DNA from: Chloroflexota bacterium
GTDB taxonomy: Bacteria; Chloroflexota; Dehalococcoidia; JACPEP01
Reading direction: 5' to 3'
NCBI GenBank assembly: GCA_016183425.1
Contig: JACPEP010000021.1
Location: 1-41,001 of the forward strand
DNA length: 41,001 nt
The notes beneath the pieces were generated by a model. That model did not search any database and had not been told where the DNA came from. It saw only the letters and a program-made list of their open reading frames with translations. Made by a program: the position numbers and the translations under genes. Shown here in pieces: positions 15,793 to 24,240 of the stretch. The first letter of the stretch is position 1; every line of letters begins with the position of its first letter.

Positions 15793-17115
15793 GGACAGCC
15801 GGGGGCATCGGGGGCAGTGGCCCGAGAGACAGTGGGTCTTGTGTAGGTAGAGGAGTCCCTGTTGGCGCCGTGCCGAATTGACGGCCCCCCTTTCCAGGCC
15901 CAGACGCTCCGCCATATCCTGGGTGACCTGGTTTTCCTCCATTCGGGGATAGCGGCGATAGATCTCCCGGGCCCGCTCTCCCGCTACCCCGCCCCGGCAC
16001 CAGAAAAAGGGAAGCACCACGTTTACCACTATATCTCGGGCTCGCCCCGGGCCGATGAGGGTGCCGTCCCCCGGCCCTGGGCGGCCCAAATCCCTATGAC
16101 TGGCCCAGTAGCCCTGGGCTGTCACGGACAACGCTGCCTCCAAGGCGCGCGGCAAACCCTTAGGCCAGTGGCTTTGGAAAAGGTCCGCCACCATGTGGGC
16201 TAGCCCTCGCCCCTGGTGGCGGTGAACCAGGTAGCTGGCGCCCGCCAAGCGACGGCTGGGCAGGTTCCGGGGCCGTAGGCCAACGAAGCACCAATCCGCC
16301 ACTGATACCACCGCCTCCCGGCCTAAGTCCGTCCAGGCTGCCTGTAGCCCCGGGCACCACTCATCTAAGGCGGTGCTGTTCCCCCTCTGGTGGGGCAGCA
16401 GCCCGGCGCTGCCCAGGAGGGCCGCCTGAAGCGCCAGAAGACCGCCTTCCTCACCTATCGCCACCAAATCCGCCCAGGGCAAGCCCTGGGCCAGCCGGGC
16501 GAAGGGTATCCGGTTTTGGGAATAACCCAGGGCCTCCATGATGCCTTGATACAGGGCCTGGTCTTCCCCCACCGTGGTTGCCAGCTCTTGGTAGCCCTCT
16601 GCCTTCTCCCGCAGCCTCTCATCTCCCATCTCCTCCAGCCAATGTCCCAGTAGCTCTGGGCTCCCGCTACGGCAGGGCATTCTCTTATAAGCGTCTTCGG
16701 CGGCTGCCGGCCATTGGTGGGAGAGGCACAACACCCAGGTTTCTCCGCCTCTCTCTAAGAGGGTTGGGTGTCTCCCCTCGTCCCACAGCACCACGTGGAG
16801 GGCAACGTTGTTGTACTTTTGGTCTCGGTGATGGCCGTGCTGCCGCCAGTCTCGGGAGCGCAGGTGAATCTCCACGTCTCCTCGCCGGGTTTCACCCCTG
16901 GCGGTGGTGAAGACGGCATCCAGAAAGTCGGGCCCGCCGTGGCGACTGCGGCGGCCGGGGTACACTACCTGCAACCCCTGGCCATGGGTGGTGGTAAGGC
17001 GTCGGCGGGTGAAGGCCCCCTGGCCCCACAGGCGGCTCAGATCCGCCTCAGAGGTGGGAAAGTCCTCCGCCACGACGTGGCGGAGGACGGCGTCGGGTAG
17101 GGTGTAGACAAACAC
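15787..17115 (-). CDS. DUF2851 family protein
   Basis: A 442-residue protein. The N-terminal half carries G-G-P-D-F-L-D-A-V, R-G-D-V-E-I-H, R-S-D/R-W and H-G-H-H-x-D-x-x-Y-x-x-V-x-L-H-V-V, the conserved segments of the DUF2851 family; the D/E-V-E-I-H pattern recalls restriction-endonuclease-like folds, although activity is unproven. GTG 17115 begins one base after the stop of the upstream DUF72 remnant, implying coupled translation. The C-terminus contains four Cys/His residues (C-L-S-G-H-C-P-R-C-P) that could bind zinc. Confidence 0.85.
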   Translation of the reverse strand: MFVYTLPDAVLRHVVAEDFPTSEADLSRLWGQGAFTRRRLTTTHGQGLQVVYPGRRSRHGGPDFLDAVFTTARGETRRGDVEIHLRSRDWRQHGHHRDQKYNNVALHVVLWDEGRHPTLLERGGETWVLCLSHQWPAAAEDAYKRMPCRSGSPELLGHWLEEMGDERLREKAEGYQELATTVGEDQALYQGIMEALGYSQNRIPFARLAQGLPWADLVAIGEEGGLLALQAALLGSAGLLPHQRGNSTALDEWCPGLQAAWTDLGREAVVSVADWCFVGLRPRNLPSRRLAGASYLVHRHQGRGLAHMVADLFQSHWPKGLPRALEAALSVTAQGYWASHRDLGRPGPGDGTLIGPGRARDIVVNVVLPFFWCRGGVAGERAREIYRRYPRMEENQVTQDMAERLGLERGAVNSARRQQGLLYLHKTHCLSGHCPRCPRLSL

Positions 17116-17116
17116 C

Positions 17117-17317
17117 TCACGGCCTCTCTATCAAGGCCTGGAGGCGCAGAGTATCAACACTGTACATGGCATCACGCCACCGCTGGGCTGTGGCCAGGGT
17201 GGGGGGTTTGTAGAAGGTCTGCCGCACCTCCACTGCTGAAAAATGGCGGTAGTACTCGGCCCGTGTCACCGGGAAGCCACCGCAGCCGATGTGGAGTTCC
17301 CCAGGGAATACAGCCAT
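17117..17317 (-). pseudogene. Truncated DUF72 protein (N-terminal part only)
   Basis: The frame gives 66 residues beginning M-A-V-F-P-G-E-L-H-I-G-C-G-G-F, followed by Y-Y-R-H-F-S-A-V-E-V and Q-T-F-Y-K-P-P. This matches the start of DUF72 proteins (I-G-x-x-G-w/f ... Y-x-x-x-F-x-x-V-E-v-x-x-t-F-Y), which are normally about 240-280 residues. The barrel is missing after the first helix and the frame ends in an unrelated tail just before the DUF2851 start. Either a deletion fused the two genes or a short peptide survives as a leader for DUF2851. Confidence 0.6.
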
Positions 17318-17430
17318 CTTGAGGCCCCCATGCCTTGAGTGCAAAGAACAGCCCCCCCCGCTACAACATTTTTACACGTTTCCGTGTATCTGTCAAGGGG
17401 TGACTTTTTTGACGCCTCCTTTTGAGACGG

Positions 17431-17691
17431 TCAGGAAGGCTGCTTCTCGGTGGTGGGGGTGGTGGGGGCGTCGCCCGCCTGGTAGGGGAACCCCGCCCTC
17501 TCTGCCACCATGGAGAGGAGGGTCGCCGAGGCCCCTCGGGGCCGATAAGCCCCCGTCTCCCAATCGCTGATGGTCTGCTGGCGGATTCCCAGCTCCTCCG
17601 CCATCTCCCGCTGGGTCATCCCCAGGTGCTGTCGCAAGGCGTGCACCTCATCCCGCTGCCACTGAACGCCCTTTCTGGCGGACCTTTTCAT
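17431..17691 (-). CDS. XRE-family helix-turn-helix regulator
   Basis: An 86-residue protein. Residues about 14-60 form a Cro/CI-type helix-turn-helix: E-V-H-A-L-R-Q-H-L-G-M-T-Q-R-E-M-A-E-E-L-G, then I-R-Q-Q-T-I-S-D-W-E-T-G. The remaining residues extend to a low-complexity T-P-T-T tail. It is a DNA-binding repressor or antitoxin-like regulator; no toxin partner lies beside it. It is separated from the DUF72 remnant by about 110 bases. The upstream 240 bases (17692-17932) contain no gene I can support. Confidence 0.85.
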   Translation of the reverse strand: MKRSARKGVQWQRDEVHALRQHLGMTQREMAEELGIRQQTISDWETGAYRPRGASATLLSMVAERAGFPYQAGDAPTTPTTEKQPS

Positions 17692-17932
17692 AGTTCCATC
17701 CTACCTGGTAACGTGTTGGGCTGTCAATCATTGTCCTGGAGATCGTTTAGGGGCGTCCTATGCCGAAGCACCAGGTATCAGGCCCTCGCCGGGGGCGTCA
17801 ATAAACGGCCTCCCCTCCCTCACCGCCGCCTTCGGGGGCCATCAGGAGGGCGATTTAGCGAGAAAAAAAGAAAAACGGAAAGAACAGACGTGTAAAAAGC
17901 CTGATGATGCCTGTGGCTATGCGCTACCCGCC

Positions 17933-17961
17933 TTGCTCCCTTTTCCAGTCTCCTCTATCAT
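17933..17961 (+). promoter_or_regulatory. groL promoter
   Basis: TTGCTC at 17933-17938 and TATCAT at 17956-17961 are 17 bases apart. The predicted transcription start falls at the first base of the CIRCE operator, as expected for HrcA repression. Confidence 0.7.
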
Positions 17962-17968
17962 AGCCCCA

Positions 17969-17995
17969 TTAGCACTCTGAGGAAGGGAGTGCTAA
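17969..17995 (+). promoter_or_regulatory. CIRCE operator (HrcA binding site)
   Basis: TTAGCACTC at 17969-17977 and GAGTGCTAA at 17987-17995 form the exact consensus inverted repeat with a nine-base spacer. CIRCE is bound by the heat-shock repressor HrcA. It lies 87 bases upstream of the groL start, between the promoter and the gene. hrcA itself is not in this window. Confidence 0.97.
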
Positions 17996-18025
17996 CGCAG
18001 TAACGTGCTCATTGGTATGGTGTGA

Positions 18026-19696
<1,671 letters not shown>

Positions 19697-19710
19697 GAAC
19701 AGTCCGTGTC

Positions 19711-19744
19711 TTCCCCCCGCCTTGGCGGGGGGAAGATATTTTTA
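19711..19744 (+). terminator. Intrinsic terminator of groL
   Basis: A perfect 11-base-pair stem (19711-19721 with 19724-19734, C-rich arm then G-rich arm, 2-base loop) is followed by GATA and five T residues. It lies 15 bases after the groL stop. Confidence 0.85.
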
Positions 19745-19819
19745 GCCAGAGGGCCTCTCTTCTGAGGGGTCTTCTTTGGTTATGATGGAGGTCAACCATA
19801 GGGTCAGAAGGAGAGCAAG

Positions 19820-20389
19820 ATGCAGACGGCAACTACGGTACACTTTCCTCAGGCAGGTCAGGATAACACAGAGGCGACCCTCCACATCGCCAAGGCGCGG
19901 GCTGATGAGTTGGGCATTAATACCATCATCGTGGCCACCACTCGGGGCAGCACCGGCGTCAGAGCGGCGGAGGTCTTCGCCGGCCGCCGCCTCATCGTGG
20001 TCACCCACTTCACCGGCTACAAGGAGCCCAACTCTCAAGAGCTTCTCCCCGAGCATCGAGAGCGAATCCAGGCGCTGGGGGGCGTCATCCTTACCTCCAC
20101 CAGCCCCTTTATCGCCATCGGCCGCGCCCTGCGCCGCAAGCACCAGACCATGGCCCTGGAGGACATCATCGCCAACTCCCTGCGCATCGTGGGCATCGGC
20201 ATCAAGGTGGTCTGTGAGGTGGCCTGCATGGCCGCCGACGCCGGCTTGGCGCGCACCGACGAAGAGGCCATCGCCATCAGCGGCACGGGAAGGGGAGCCG
20301 ATACGGCGGTGGTCCTCCGGCCGGTAAATAGCTTCGACTTCTTCGACCTGCGTATATCGGAGATCCTGTGCCGTCCGCGCCTTAAATAG
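19820..20389 (+). CDS. Stand-alone pyruvate-kinase C-terminal (alpha/beta) domain protein
   Basis: A 189-residue protein matching only the C-terminal domain of pyruvate kinase (PF02887): N-T-E-A-T-L-H-I-A-K-A-R-A at the start, I-I-V-A-T-T-R-G-S-T-G in the middle, and I-S-G-T-G-R-G-A-D-T-A-V-V-L near the end, where the kinase has its last strand. The catalytic TIM barrel is absent and no upstream remnant is seen, so it is a free-standing member, as known in some archaea and bacteria; its function is unestablished. ATG 19820 follows AGAAGGAGAGCAAG. It is transcribed apart from groL because of the terminator between them. Confidence 0.85.
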   Translation: MQTATTVHFPQAGQDNTEATLHIAKARADELGINTIIVATTRGSTGVRAAEVFAGRRLIVVTHFTGYKEPNSQELLPEHRERIQALGGVILTSTSPFIAIGRALRRKHQTMALEDIIANSLRIVGIGIKVVCEVACMAADAGLARTDEEAIAISGTGRGADTAVVLRPVNSFDFFDLRISEILCRPRLK

Positions 20390-20658
20390 GCGGACGGTAG
20401 TCATACCCTCAGGACTGCCCACATCCCAAGCTAATGGTCTTTAACAAAATAAGCCGCCGCCCTGAAGGGCAGGCCTAGGGGGGTGTTGGGGCGCAGCATG
20501 CTGCGCCCGCTACGTACGAATCCTTCAGGGCAGGGGTAGGAATGTAGCACTACTGTGTGGGGCTAGATGTCGGTTTATTTAATCAATGACCATAAGCATG
20601 GGATTATCATGCCCCCGGCCTATGGAAGTTGACTAAATATGTTGACACCTATCTCCAC
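20390..20658. other. Non-coding stretch with short recurring motifs
   Basis: No supported gene. It holds ATGGTCTTTAACAAAATA at 20432-20449 and, inverted, TTTAATCAATGACCAT at 20578-20593, with another inverted copy TTTTATCAATGACCAT at 20753-20768. Related copies occur at 22264 and 35807. A CCTGAAGGGCAG segment is repeated as CCTTCAGGGCAG, forming an inverted pair at about 20461 and 20522. The motif at 20593-20614 (CATGGGATTATCATG) is palindrome-like. Confidence 0.4.
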
Positions 20659-20735
20659 CAGTAGTCGGGGTCGTTTCGAGCGCGACGAGGTCACGTAATC
20701 GGGGCCAGGGACGAACCCCTATTACTTGGGCTGTC
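20659..20735. repeat. Two-hairpin structured element, copy 1
   Basis: The segment begins AGTAGTCGGGG and contains a 10-base-pair stem with one mismatch (20695-20704 with 20716-20725) whose loop holds AGGGACG. A weaker hairpin precedes it. The same arrangement, with changed stem bases that still pair and an identical AGGGACG loop core, occurs at 40804-40875. GTAG/CTAC borders are reminiscent of REP/BIME elements mobilised by RAYT transposases; a structured RNA is the alternative. Confidence 0.5.
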
Positions 20736-20889
20736 CTCTCTTGGGCAACTTATTTTATCAATGACCATCAGCCGGGGGCCTTAGTAAACAAGCCCCCTAA
20801 CTTGAGGGTGTTGATTGTTGATTAATGTCGTTGCCCTAAAGGTGATTGACTATTTAATATGACGGGCAGACGGAAAATCTTGGTCTCCA

Positions 20890-21010
20890 GCGGGGTTTCC
20901 AAAGGGGCAAAGCCCCTTTGGCAGGGGTTACAGGGGGTTGTCCCCCTGATTCACCATTCCTCCCCCTCTCCCTTCCAGGGAGAGGGGGACCGAGGGGGTG
21001 AGGGTATCTT
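20890..21010. repeat. Dispersed G-rich palindromic repeat, copy 1
   Basis: The block has GGGGTTTCCAAAGGGGC-AAAG-CCCCTTTGG, then GGGGG-TTGT-CCCCC, then CCCCCTCTCCCTTCC with GGGAGAGGGGG. The same succession of three palindromes appears at 22308-22450 and partly at 22161-22258 and 25364-25440. It lies directly upstream of yebC, whose start is 45 bases beyond. It has no coding content. Confidence 0.7.
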
Positions 21011-21054
21011 GATTTTGCCCGCCTGGAATGCCACAATACCCCTGGGGGTGAGCT

Positions 21055-21810
21055 ATGTCAGGACACTCCAAATGGGCCCAGATCAAGCGGCAAAAGGGCG
21101 TCGCCGATGTCCGGCGAGGCCAGGTTTTCACTAAGCTGGCGCGGGAGATAATCGTCGCCGCCCGTCAGGGGGGCGGCGACCCGGAGGCCAACTTCCGCCT
21201 CCGCCTGGCCATCCAGAAGGCCCGGGAGAGCAACATGCCCCTGGATAACATCGAGCGGGCCATCAGGCGGGGCACCGGCGAGCTGGAGGCAGAATCCCTG
21301 GTGGAGGTAACCTATGAGGGCTACGGGCCGGGGGGCATCGCCATTCTACTTCAGGTGCTCACCGACAACCGCAACCGCACCGTGGCCGATATTCGCAACC
21401 TCTTCACCCGCAGCGGCGGCAGCCTGGGAGAGAGCGGCAGCGTCGCCTGGCTCTTCGAGCCCAAAGGAATCATCACCCTGGATGCCTCGGCCAGGGACCC
21501 CGATGAGCTGGCCCTGGAGGCCATCGACCTGGGGGCCGAGGACGTGCGCATCGAAGATAGTGCACTGGAGGTGTACACGCCGCCCCATGACCTGGATAAG
21601 GTGAGGCAGGCCCTGGAAAAGCATAAGGTGCATGTCTCCTCCGTGGAGCTATCCATGGTGCCCAAGGCCACCATCCCGGTGGCGGAAAAGGATGCCCTCA
21701 CCGCCCTGAGGCTCCTGGACAAGCTGGATGAGTTGGACGAGGTGCAGCGAGTGTACACCAACGCCGATTTCCCCAACGAGGTGGTGTCCAAATTCCAGGC
21801 GGGGGTCTGA
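21055..21810 (+). CDS. yebC: YebC/PmpR family protein (translation/transcription regulator)
   Basis: A 251-residue member of the YebC/TACO1 family, full length. The N-terminus S-G-H-S-K-W-A-Q-I-K-R-Q-K-G is diagnostic; D-N-I-E-R-A-I-R-R-G-T-G follows near 65, then Y-E-G-Y-G-P-G-G-I-A and T-D-N-R-N-R-T-V-A-D-I-R in the second domain, and Y-T-N-A-D-F near the C-terminus. Family members have been described as DNA-binding regulators and, more recently, as ribosome-associated factors easing translation of difficult peptide motifs. ATG 21055 follows GGGGGTGAGCT. In many bacteria yebC neighbours ruvC; here a cupin gene follows after two bases. Confidence 0.96.
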   Translation: MSGHSKWAQIKRQKGVADVRRGQVFTKLAREIIVAARQGGGDPEANFRLRLAIQKARESNMPLDNIERAIRRGTGELEAESLVEVTYEGYGPGGIAILLQVLTDNRNRTVADIRNLFTRSGGSLGESGSVAWLFEPKGIITLDASARDPDELALEAIDLGAEDVRIEDSALEVYTPPHDLDKVRQALEKHKVHVSSVELSMVPKATIPVAEKDALTALRLLDKLDELDEVQRVYTNADFPNEVVSKFQAGV

Positions 21811-21812
21811 GG

Positions 21813-22136
21813 ATGCCCTTTCTGGAGCCGGAGCATGTTGCGGAGCGGGCCCTGGCTCCCGGTGTGACGGCCCATCTTATCCACGGAGAGCGCATGACCA
21901 TGTCCCTGGTGGCCTTTGCTCCCCACTCCCAGGTGCCCCTTCACTCTCACCCCCATGAGCAGATGGGCAGGGTGCTGGCGGGGGATCTGGAGATGACCAT
22001 CGATGGGGAGACCAGGGTGATCAAAGAGGGGGACGGTTACCTCATTCCGGGCGGCGTGGCCCACCGCGCCCGCTCCCGGGAGGCGCCGTGCACCGTGCTG
22101 GATATCTTCAGCCCGGTGCGGGAAGACTACCGATAG
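21813..22136 (+). CDS. Cupin-domain protein
   Basis: A 107-residue single cupin barrel. Motif 1 is H-S-H-P-H-E-Q-M-G-R-V-L-A-G (about residues 43-56) and motif 2 is G-D-G-Y-L-I-P-G-G-V-A-H-R-A (about 73-86), supplying the two His, Glu and His ligands for a metal. ATG 21813 starts two bases after the yebC stop with no separate ribosome-binding site, so translation is probably coupled. Small cupins of this sort include isomerases, dioxygenases and binding proteins; the function is not specified by the sequence. Confidence 0.9.
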   Translation: MPFLEPEHVAERALAPGVTAHLIHGERMTMSLVAFAPHSQVPLHSHPHEQMGRVLAGDLEMTIDGETRVIKEGDGYLIPGGVAHRARSREAPCTVLDIFSPVREDYR

Positions 22137-22160
22137 TTTACCGGGGCCAACGCCGTGAGC

Positions 22161-22258
22161 CCGTTTAATAACGGGGGTTTCGGGGGGCGAAGCCCCCTTA
22201 GACGGTCCGCCTCGGGCGAATGGGGGTATCCCACTGATTCTCAATTCTCCCCCCTCTC
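22161..22258. repeat. Dispersed G-rich palindromic repeat, copy 2
   Basis: It begins CGTTTAATAACGGGGGTTTC, the same border as copy 4 at 25367, and contains GGGGGGCGAAGCCCCC. The third palindrome is only partly kept. There is no gene between 22137 and 22540. Confidence 0.65.
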
Positions 22259-22263
22259 CATCA

Positions 22264-22292
22264 TGGTCATCAACAAAATACAGTGGTATTTT
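22264..22292. repeat. ATGGTCATCAACAAAATA motif with perfect hairpin
   Basis: The motif ATGGTCATCAACAAAATA (22264-22281) overlaps a perfect stem CAAAATAC-AGTG-GTATTTTG (22273-22292). Similar motifs occur at 20432, 35807 and, inverted, at 20578 and 20753, always in intergenic DNA near other repeats. Confidence 0.45.
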
Positions 22293-22307
22293 GTCATTGC
22301 TATGAAA

Positions 22308-22450
22308 ATATGGGGGTCCAGGGGGCGACGCCCCCTGGCAGGGGTTTGGGAGCCTGCCCTGAGCCTGCCGAAGGGGTGTCCCCCAAATCCTTCGAATATC
22401 CCCCTCTCCCGCTCGGTAGCGGGAGAGGGGGACCAAGGGGGTGAGGGCTT
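22308..22450. repeat. Dispersed G-rich palindromic repeat, copy 3
   Basis: Contains GGGGGTCCAGGGGGC-GAC-GCCCCCTGG, a CCTGAGCCTGCCGAAGGGG segment, GTGTCCCCCA, and CCCCTCTCCCGCTCGG with GGGAGAGGGGG. The full succession matches copy 1. Confidence 0.7.
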
Positions 22451-22540
22451 AGAACCCATTTTTACCCTGCGTCCTGTCCCGAGCAAATGGGACAAGGACG
22501 ATTTCTACAATGAGGTTATCGGAAATAGCGGGGATGTATC

Positions 22541-23101
22541 ATGACTAAAGAGCGCGTCCCTCCCGGTCAGTACGTGACGGAAAACTTTCCCATCCTCCAC
22601 CTGGGGAGTCCCTCGGAGTTCGACCCGGAGGCCTGGGATTTTCACATCCAGGGGCTGGTGGCCCGTCCCCTCTGTCTTTCCTGGGCGGAGCTCAAAGCCC
22701 TACCCAGGACCGTCAGCGTCAGCGACTTCCACTGCGTCACCGGCTGGTCTCGCTTGGACAACCGCTGGGAGGGAGTGGCCTTCAAGGCCCTCTACGAGTT
22801 GGCCCAGGTTCAGCCCGAAGCTCGCTTCGTCACCCTCTGGGATCACCAGCTCTACTCCTCCAGCCTTCCCCTGGCGGACCTCCTGCGAGACGATGTCCTC
22901 TTGGCCTACCGTCACGACGGGAGTGACTTGGCTCCGGAGCACGGCGGCCCCCTGCGCCTGGTAGTGCCCCACAGGTACGCCTACAAGAGCGTCAAATGGG
23001 TGCGCGGCATGCGTTTCACGGCGGAGCAGGAGATGGGCTTCTGGGAGCAGCGGGGCTACTCCAACACCGCTGACCCCTGGAAGGAGGAAAGGTACGCTTA
23101 A
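22541..23101 (+). CDS. Cytoplasmic sulfite-oxidase-like molybdopterin oxidoreductase (YuiH type)
   Basis: A 186-residue molybdopterin-binding domain (PF00174). The conserved Cys65 in S-D-F-H-C-V-T-G-W-S would ligate molybdenum, and W-x-G-V-x-F-K-A-L and V-P-H-R-Y-A-Y-K-S-V-K-W follow in family order. No Tat signal, heme or dimerisation domain is present, so it belongs to the short cytoplasmic branch. ATG 22541 follows GGGGATGTATC; spacing is only fair. The physiological substrate is unknown. Its last codons (T-A-D-P-W-K-E-E-R-Y) are repeated twice downstream at 23655 and 24136 as diverged copies, marking the left side of an insertion hotspot. Confidence 0.9.
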   Translation: MTKERVPPGQYVTENFPILHLGSPSEFDPEAWDFHIQGLVARPLCLSWAELKALPRTVSVSDFHCVTGWSRLDNRWEGVAFKALYELAQVQPEARFVTLWDHQLYSSSLPLADLLRDDVLLAYRHDGSDLAPEHGGPLRLVVPHRYAYKSVKWVRGMRFTAEQEMGFWEQRGYSNTADPWKEERYA

Positions 23102-23167
23102 GGCTCACACTCTGGCCCTTTGTTATAATAGGGCTCGATTATGATATGACCACAGTGGAGGTGAGAC

Positions 23168-23377
23168 ATGACAAGCAGAGCTAAGAGGAAATCTTTGCGG
23201 ATCGTGGTGGAGGACGGAGAACCTTCAGGGGTGATCCTAGATATCGAGGAATACCGGGAGCTTCTGGAAAGGCTCGACGATGCAGAAGACCTTAAGCTCT
23301 TAGAGCAAATGAGGAAGAAACCCCTCAGGTACAGAAGGTTGGAGGAGCTCCTCGCCGAGCACTCCACCAGTGTATGA
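23168..23377 (+). CDS. RelB/Phd-type antitoxin
   Basis: A 69-residue acidic protein with a Phd/YefM-like pattern: a strand K-S-L-R-I-V-V-E-D-G-E-P, then G-V-I-L-D-I-E-E-Y-R-E-L-L-E-R-L and a charged C-terminal helix. ATG 23168 follows GGAGGTGAGAC. A TATAAT at 23124-23129 could be its -10 box, although the -35 is poor. The frame overlaps the start of the following RelE-like gene by eight bases, the usual antitoxin-first arrangement. It is the first gene of the cassette directly after the oxidoreductase gene. Confidence 0.75.
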   Translation: MTSRAKRKSLRIVVEDGEPSGVILDIEEYRELLERLDDAEDLKLLEQMRKKPLRYRRLEELLAEHSTSV

Positions 23378-23625
23378 GGTCTATTTGGAACGAGCTGCGG
23401 AACGGGACCTGAAGCGGCTTGAGTCGGAGGGATTCCAGAAAATTATTACGGCTATAAAAAGGCTCGCAGAGAATCCCAGGCCCTCAGGCTGTCGCAAGCT
23501 CTCCGGATCCGAGAACGACTGGCGCATAAGGCTTGGCGACCACAGGATTTCTCTATGAGATTGATGATGGAGCGAAGGCGGTGAGGGTGATGCGCGTTAG
23601 ACACCGTCGGGAGGCTTATAGGTAA
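23370..23625 (+). pseudogene. relE: RelE-type toxin with a one-base frameshift
   Basis: The frame starts at GTG 23370 (Y-E-V-Y-L-E-R-A-A-E-R-D-L-K-R-L), continues through N-P-R-P-S-G-C-R-K-L-S-G and W-R-I-R-L-G-D-H-R-I, then hits a stop at about 23557. Removing one T from the TTT run near 23551 restores L-Y-E-I-D-D-G-A-K-A-V-R-V-M-R-V-R-H-R-R-E-A-Y-R and the proper family end at 23623-23625. RelE toxins cleave mRNA on the ribosome using basic residues and a C-terminal Tyr/Arg, which the short product lacks. The toxin is therefore inactivated unless the base is a sequencing error. Confidence 0.8.
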
Positions 23626-23654
23626 AGCCAAAGCTGTCTGCCGTACTTAACTGA

Positions 23655-23700
23655 GCACCCAAGCACCGCCGACCCCTGGAAAGAGGAGAGATACGGGTAG
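23655..23700 (+). repeat. Diverged copy of the oxidoreductase 3' end, copy L2
   Basis: The segment encodes S-T-A-D-P-W-K-E-E-R-Y-G and a stop, matching the end of the gene at 22541-23101 (N-T-A-D-P-W-K-E-E-R-Y-A). Most base differences are synonymous. It closes the RelBE cassette and opens the aspartyl-protease cassette. Confidence 0.85.
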
Positions 23701-23712
23701 AGTTGGCGTCCA

Positions 23713-23742
23713 TTGGTGTCTAAGAGCCATCGGCGCTATAAT
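23713..23742 (+). promoter_or_regulatory. Promoter of the aspartyl-protease gene
   Basis: TTGGTG at 23713-23718 and a perfect TATAAT at 23737-23742 are 18 bases apart, 29 bases before the ATG at 23772. Confidence 0.65.
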
Positions 23743-23771
23743 AGTGGTGATGCGGGTCATGGAGGGATAGG

Positions 23772-24125
23772 ATGGGCACCTTCTTTCATCGTATTACCCT
23801 GATAGGGCCTACCGGCGCCTCGGAAACTTTGGAGGCTATGGTGGACACCGGGGCCATGTTTACCACTATCCCCAGGCCCGTCTTAGACCGCATTGGGGTC
23901 ACGCCCTTCGATTCAATCCCGGTACGCTTTGCCAATGGCCAAACAGAGAGATGGCCTATTGGGCAGGCTGAGGCAGAACTGAATGGTACAAAACGCCCCA
24001 TCCTCTGCCTCTTTGGCTCCGTTGCAGCCCCACCTCTCATCGGCGCTCACACCCTGGAGGCCTTTCTTCTCACCGTTGACCCGGTGGAGCATAAGCTGGT
24101 GCCCAAAGAAGCCCTGCTGATGTAA
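23772..24125 (+). CDS. Retropepsin-like aspartyl protease domain protein
   Basis: A 117-residue single-domain protein of clan AA. The catalytic motif is V-D-T-G-A-M-F-T-T-I-P at residues about 23-33, and a later P-P-L-I-G-A-H-T-L-E-A-F segment corresponds to the conserved hydrophobic-hydrophobic-Gly motif near the C-terminus. Like retroviral proteases it would act as a homodimer with one Asp from each subunit. ATG 23772 follows GGAGGGATAGG. It stands alone in its cassette between two copies of the oxidoreductase 3' end. Such short bacterial proteins often occur beside toxin-antitoxin genes, but their role is not established. Confidence 0.8.
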   Translation: MGTFFHRITLIGPTGASETLEAMVDTGAMFTTIPRPVLDRIGVTPFDSIPVRFANGQTERWPIGQAEAELNGTKRPILCLFGSVAAPPLIGAHTLEAFLLTVDPVEHKLVPKEALLM

Positions 24126-24135
24126 TGAAAGGCCC

Positions 24136-24178
24136 CTCCAACACTGCCGACCCCTGGAAAGAGGAGAGGTATAGCTGA
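24136..24178 (+). repeat. Diverged copy of the oxidoreductase 3' end, copy L3
   Basis: Encodes S-N-T-A-D-P-W-K-E-E-R-Y-S and a stop, again matching the last codons of 22541-23101 with mostly third-position changes. It lies just after the aspartyl-protease gene and before the PLD nuclease. Confidence 0.85.
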
Positions 24179-24240
24179 GTGGGGAAATTAGGCGTAAATA
24201 GGCTAGATGTAGAACTCTAAAGCAGAGATAAGGTTCTGAG

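Noticed and set aside
17422-17895. Plus-strand frame opposite the XRE gene
   Set aside because: The minus-strand product has a clear helix-turn-helix, whereas this frame is Arg/Gly/Pro-rich without motif.
20461-20535. Possible riboswitch in the stretch after the pyruvate-kinase-domain gene
   Set aside because: The inverted CCTGAAGGGCAG pair has no downstream gene within reach and no known aptamer pattern.
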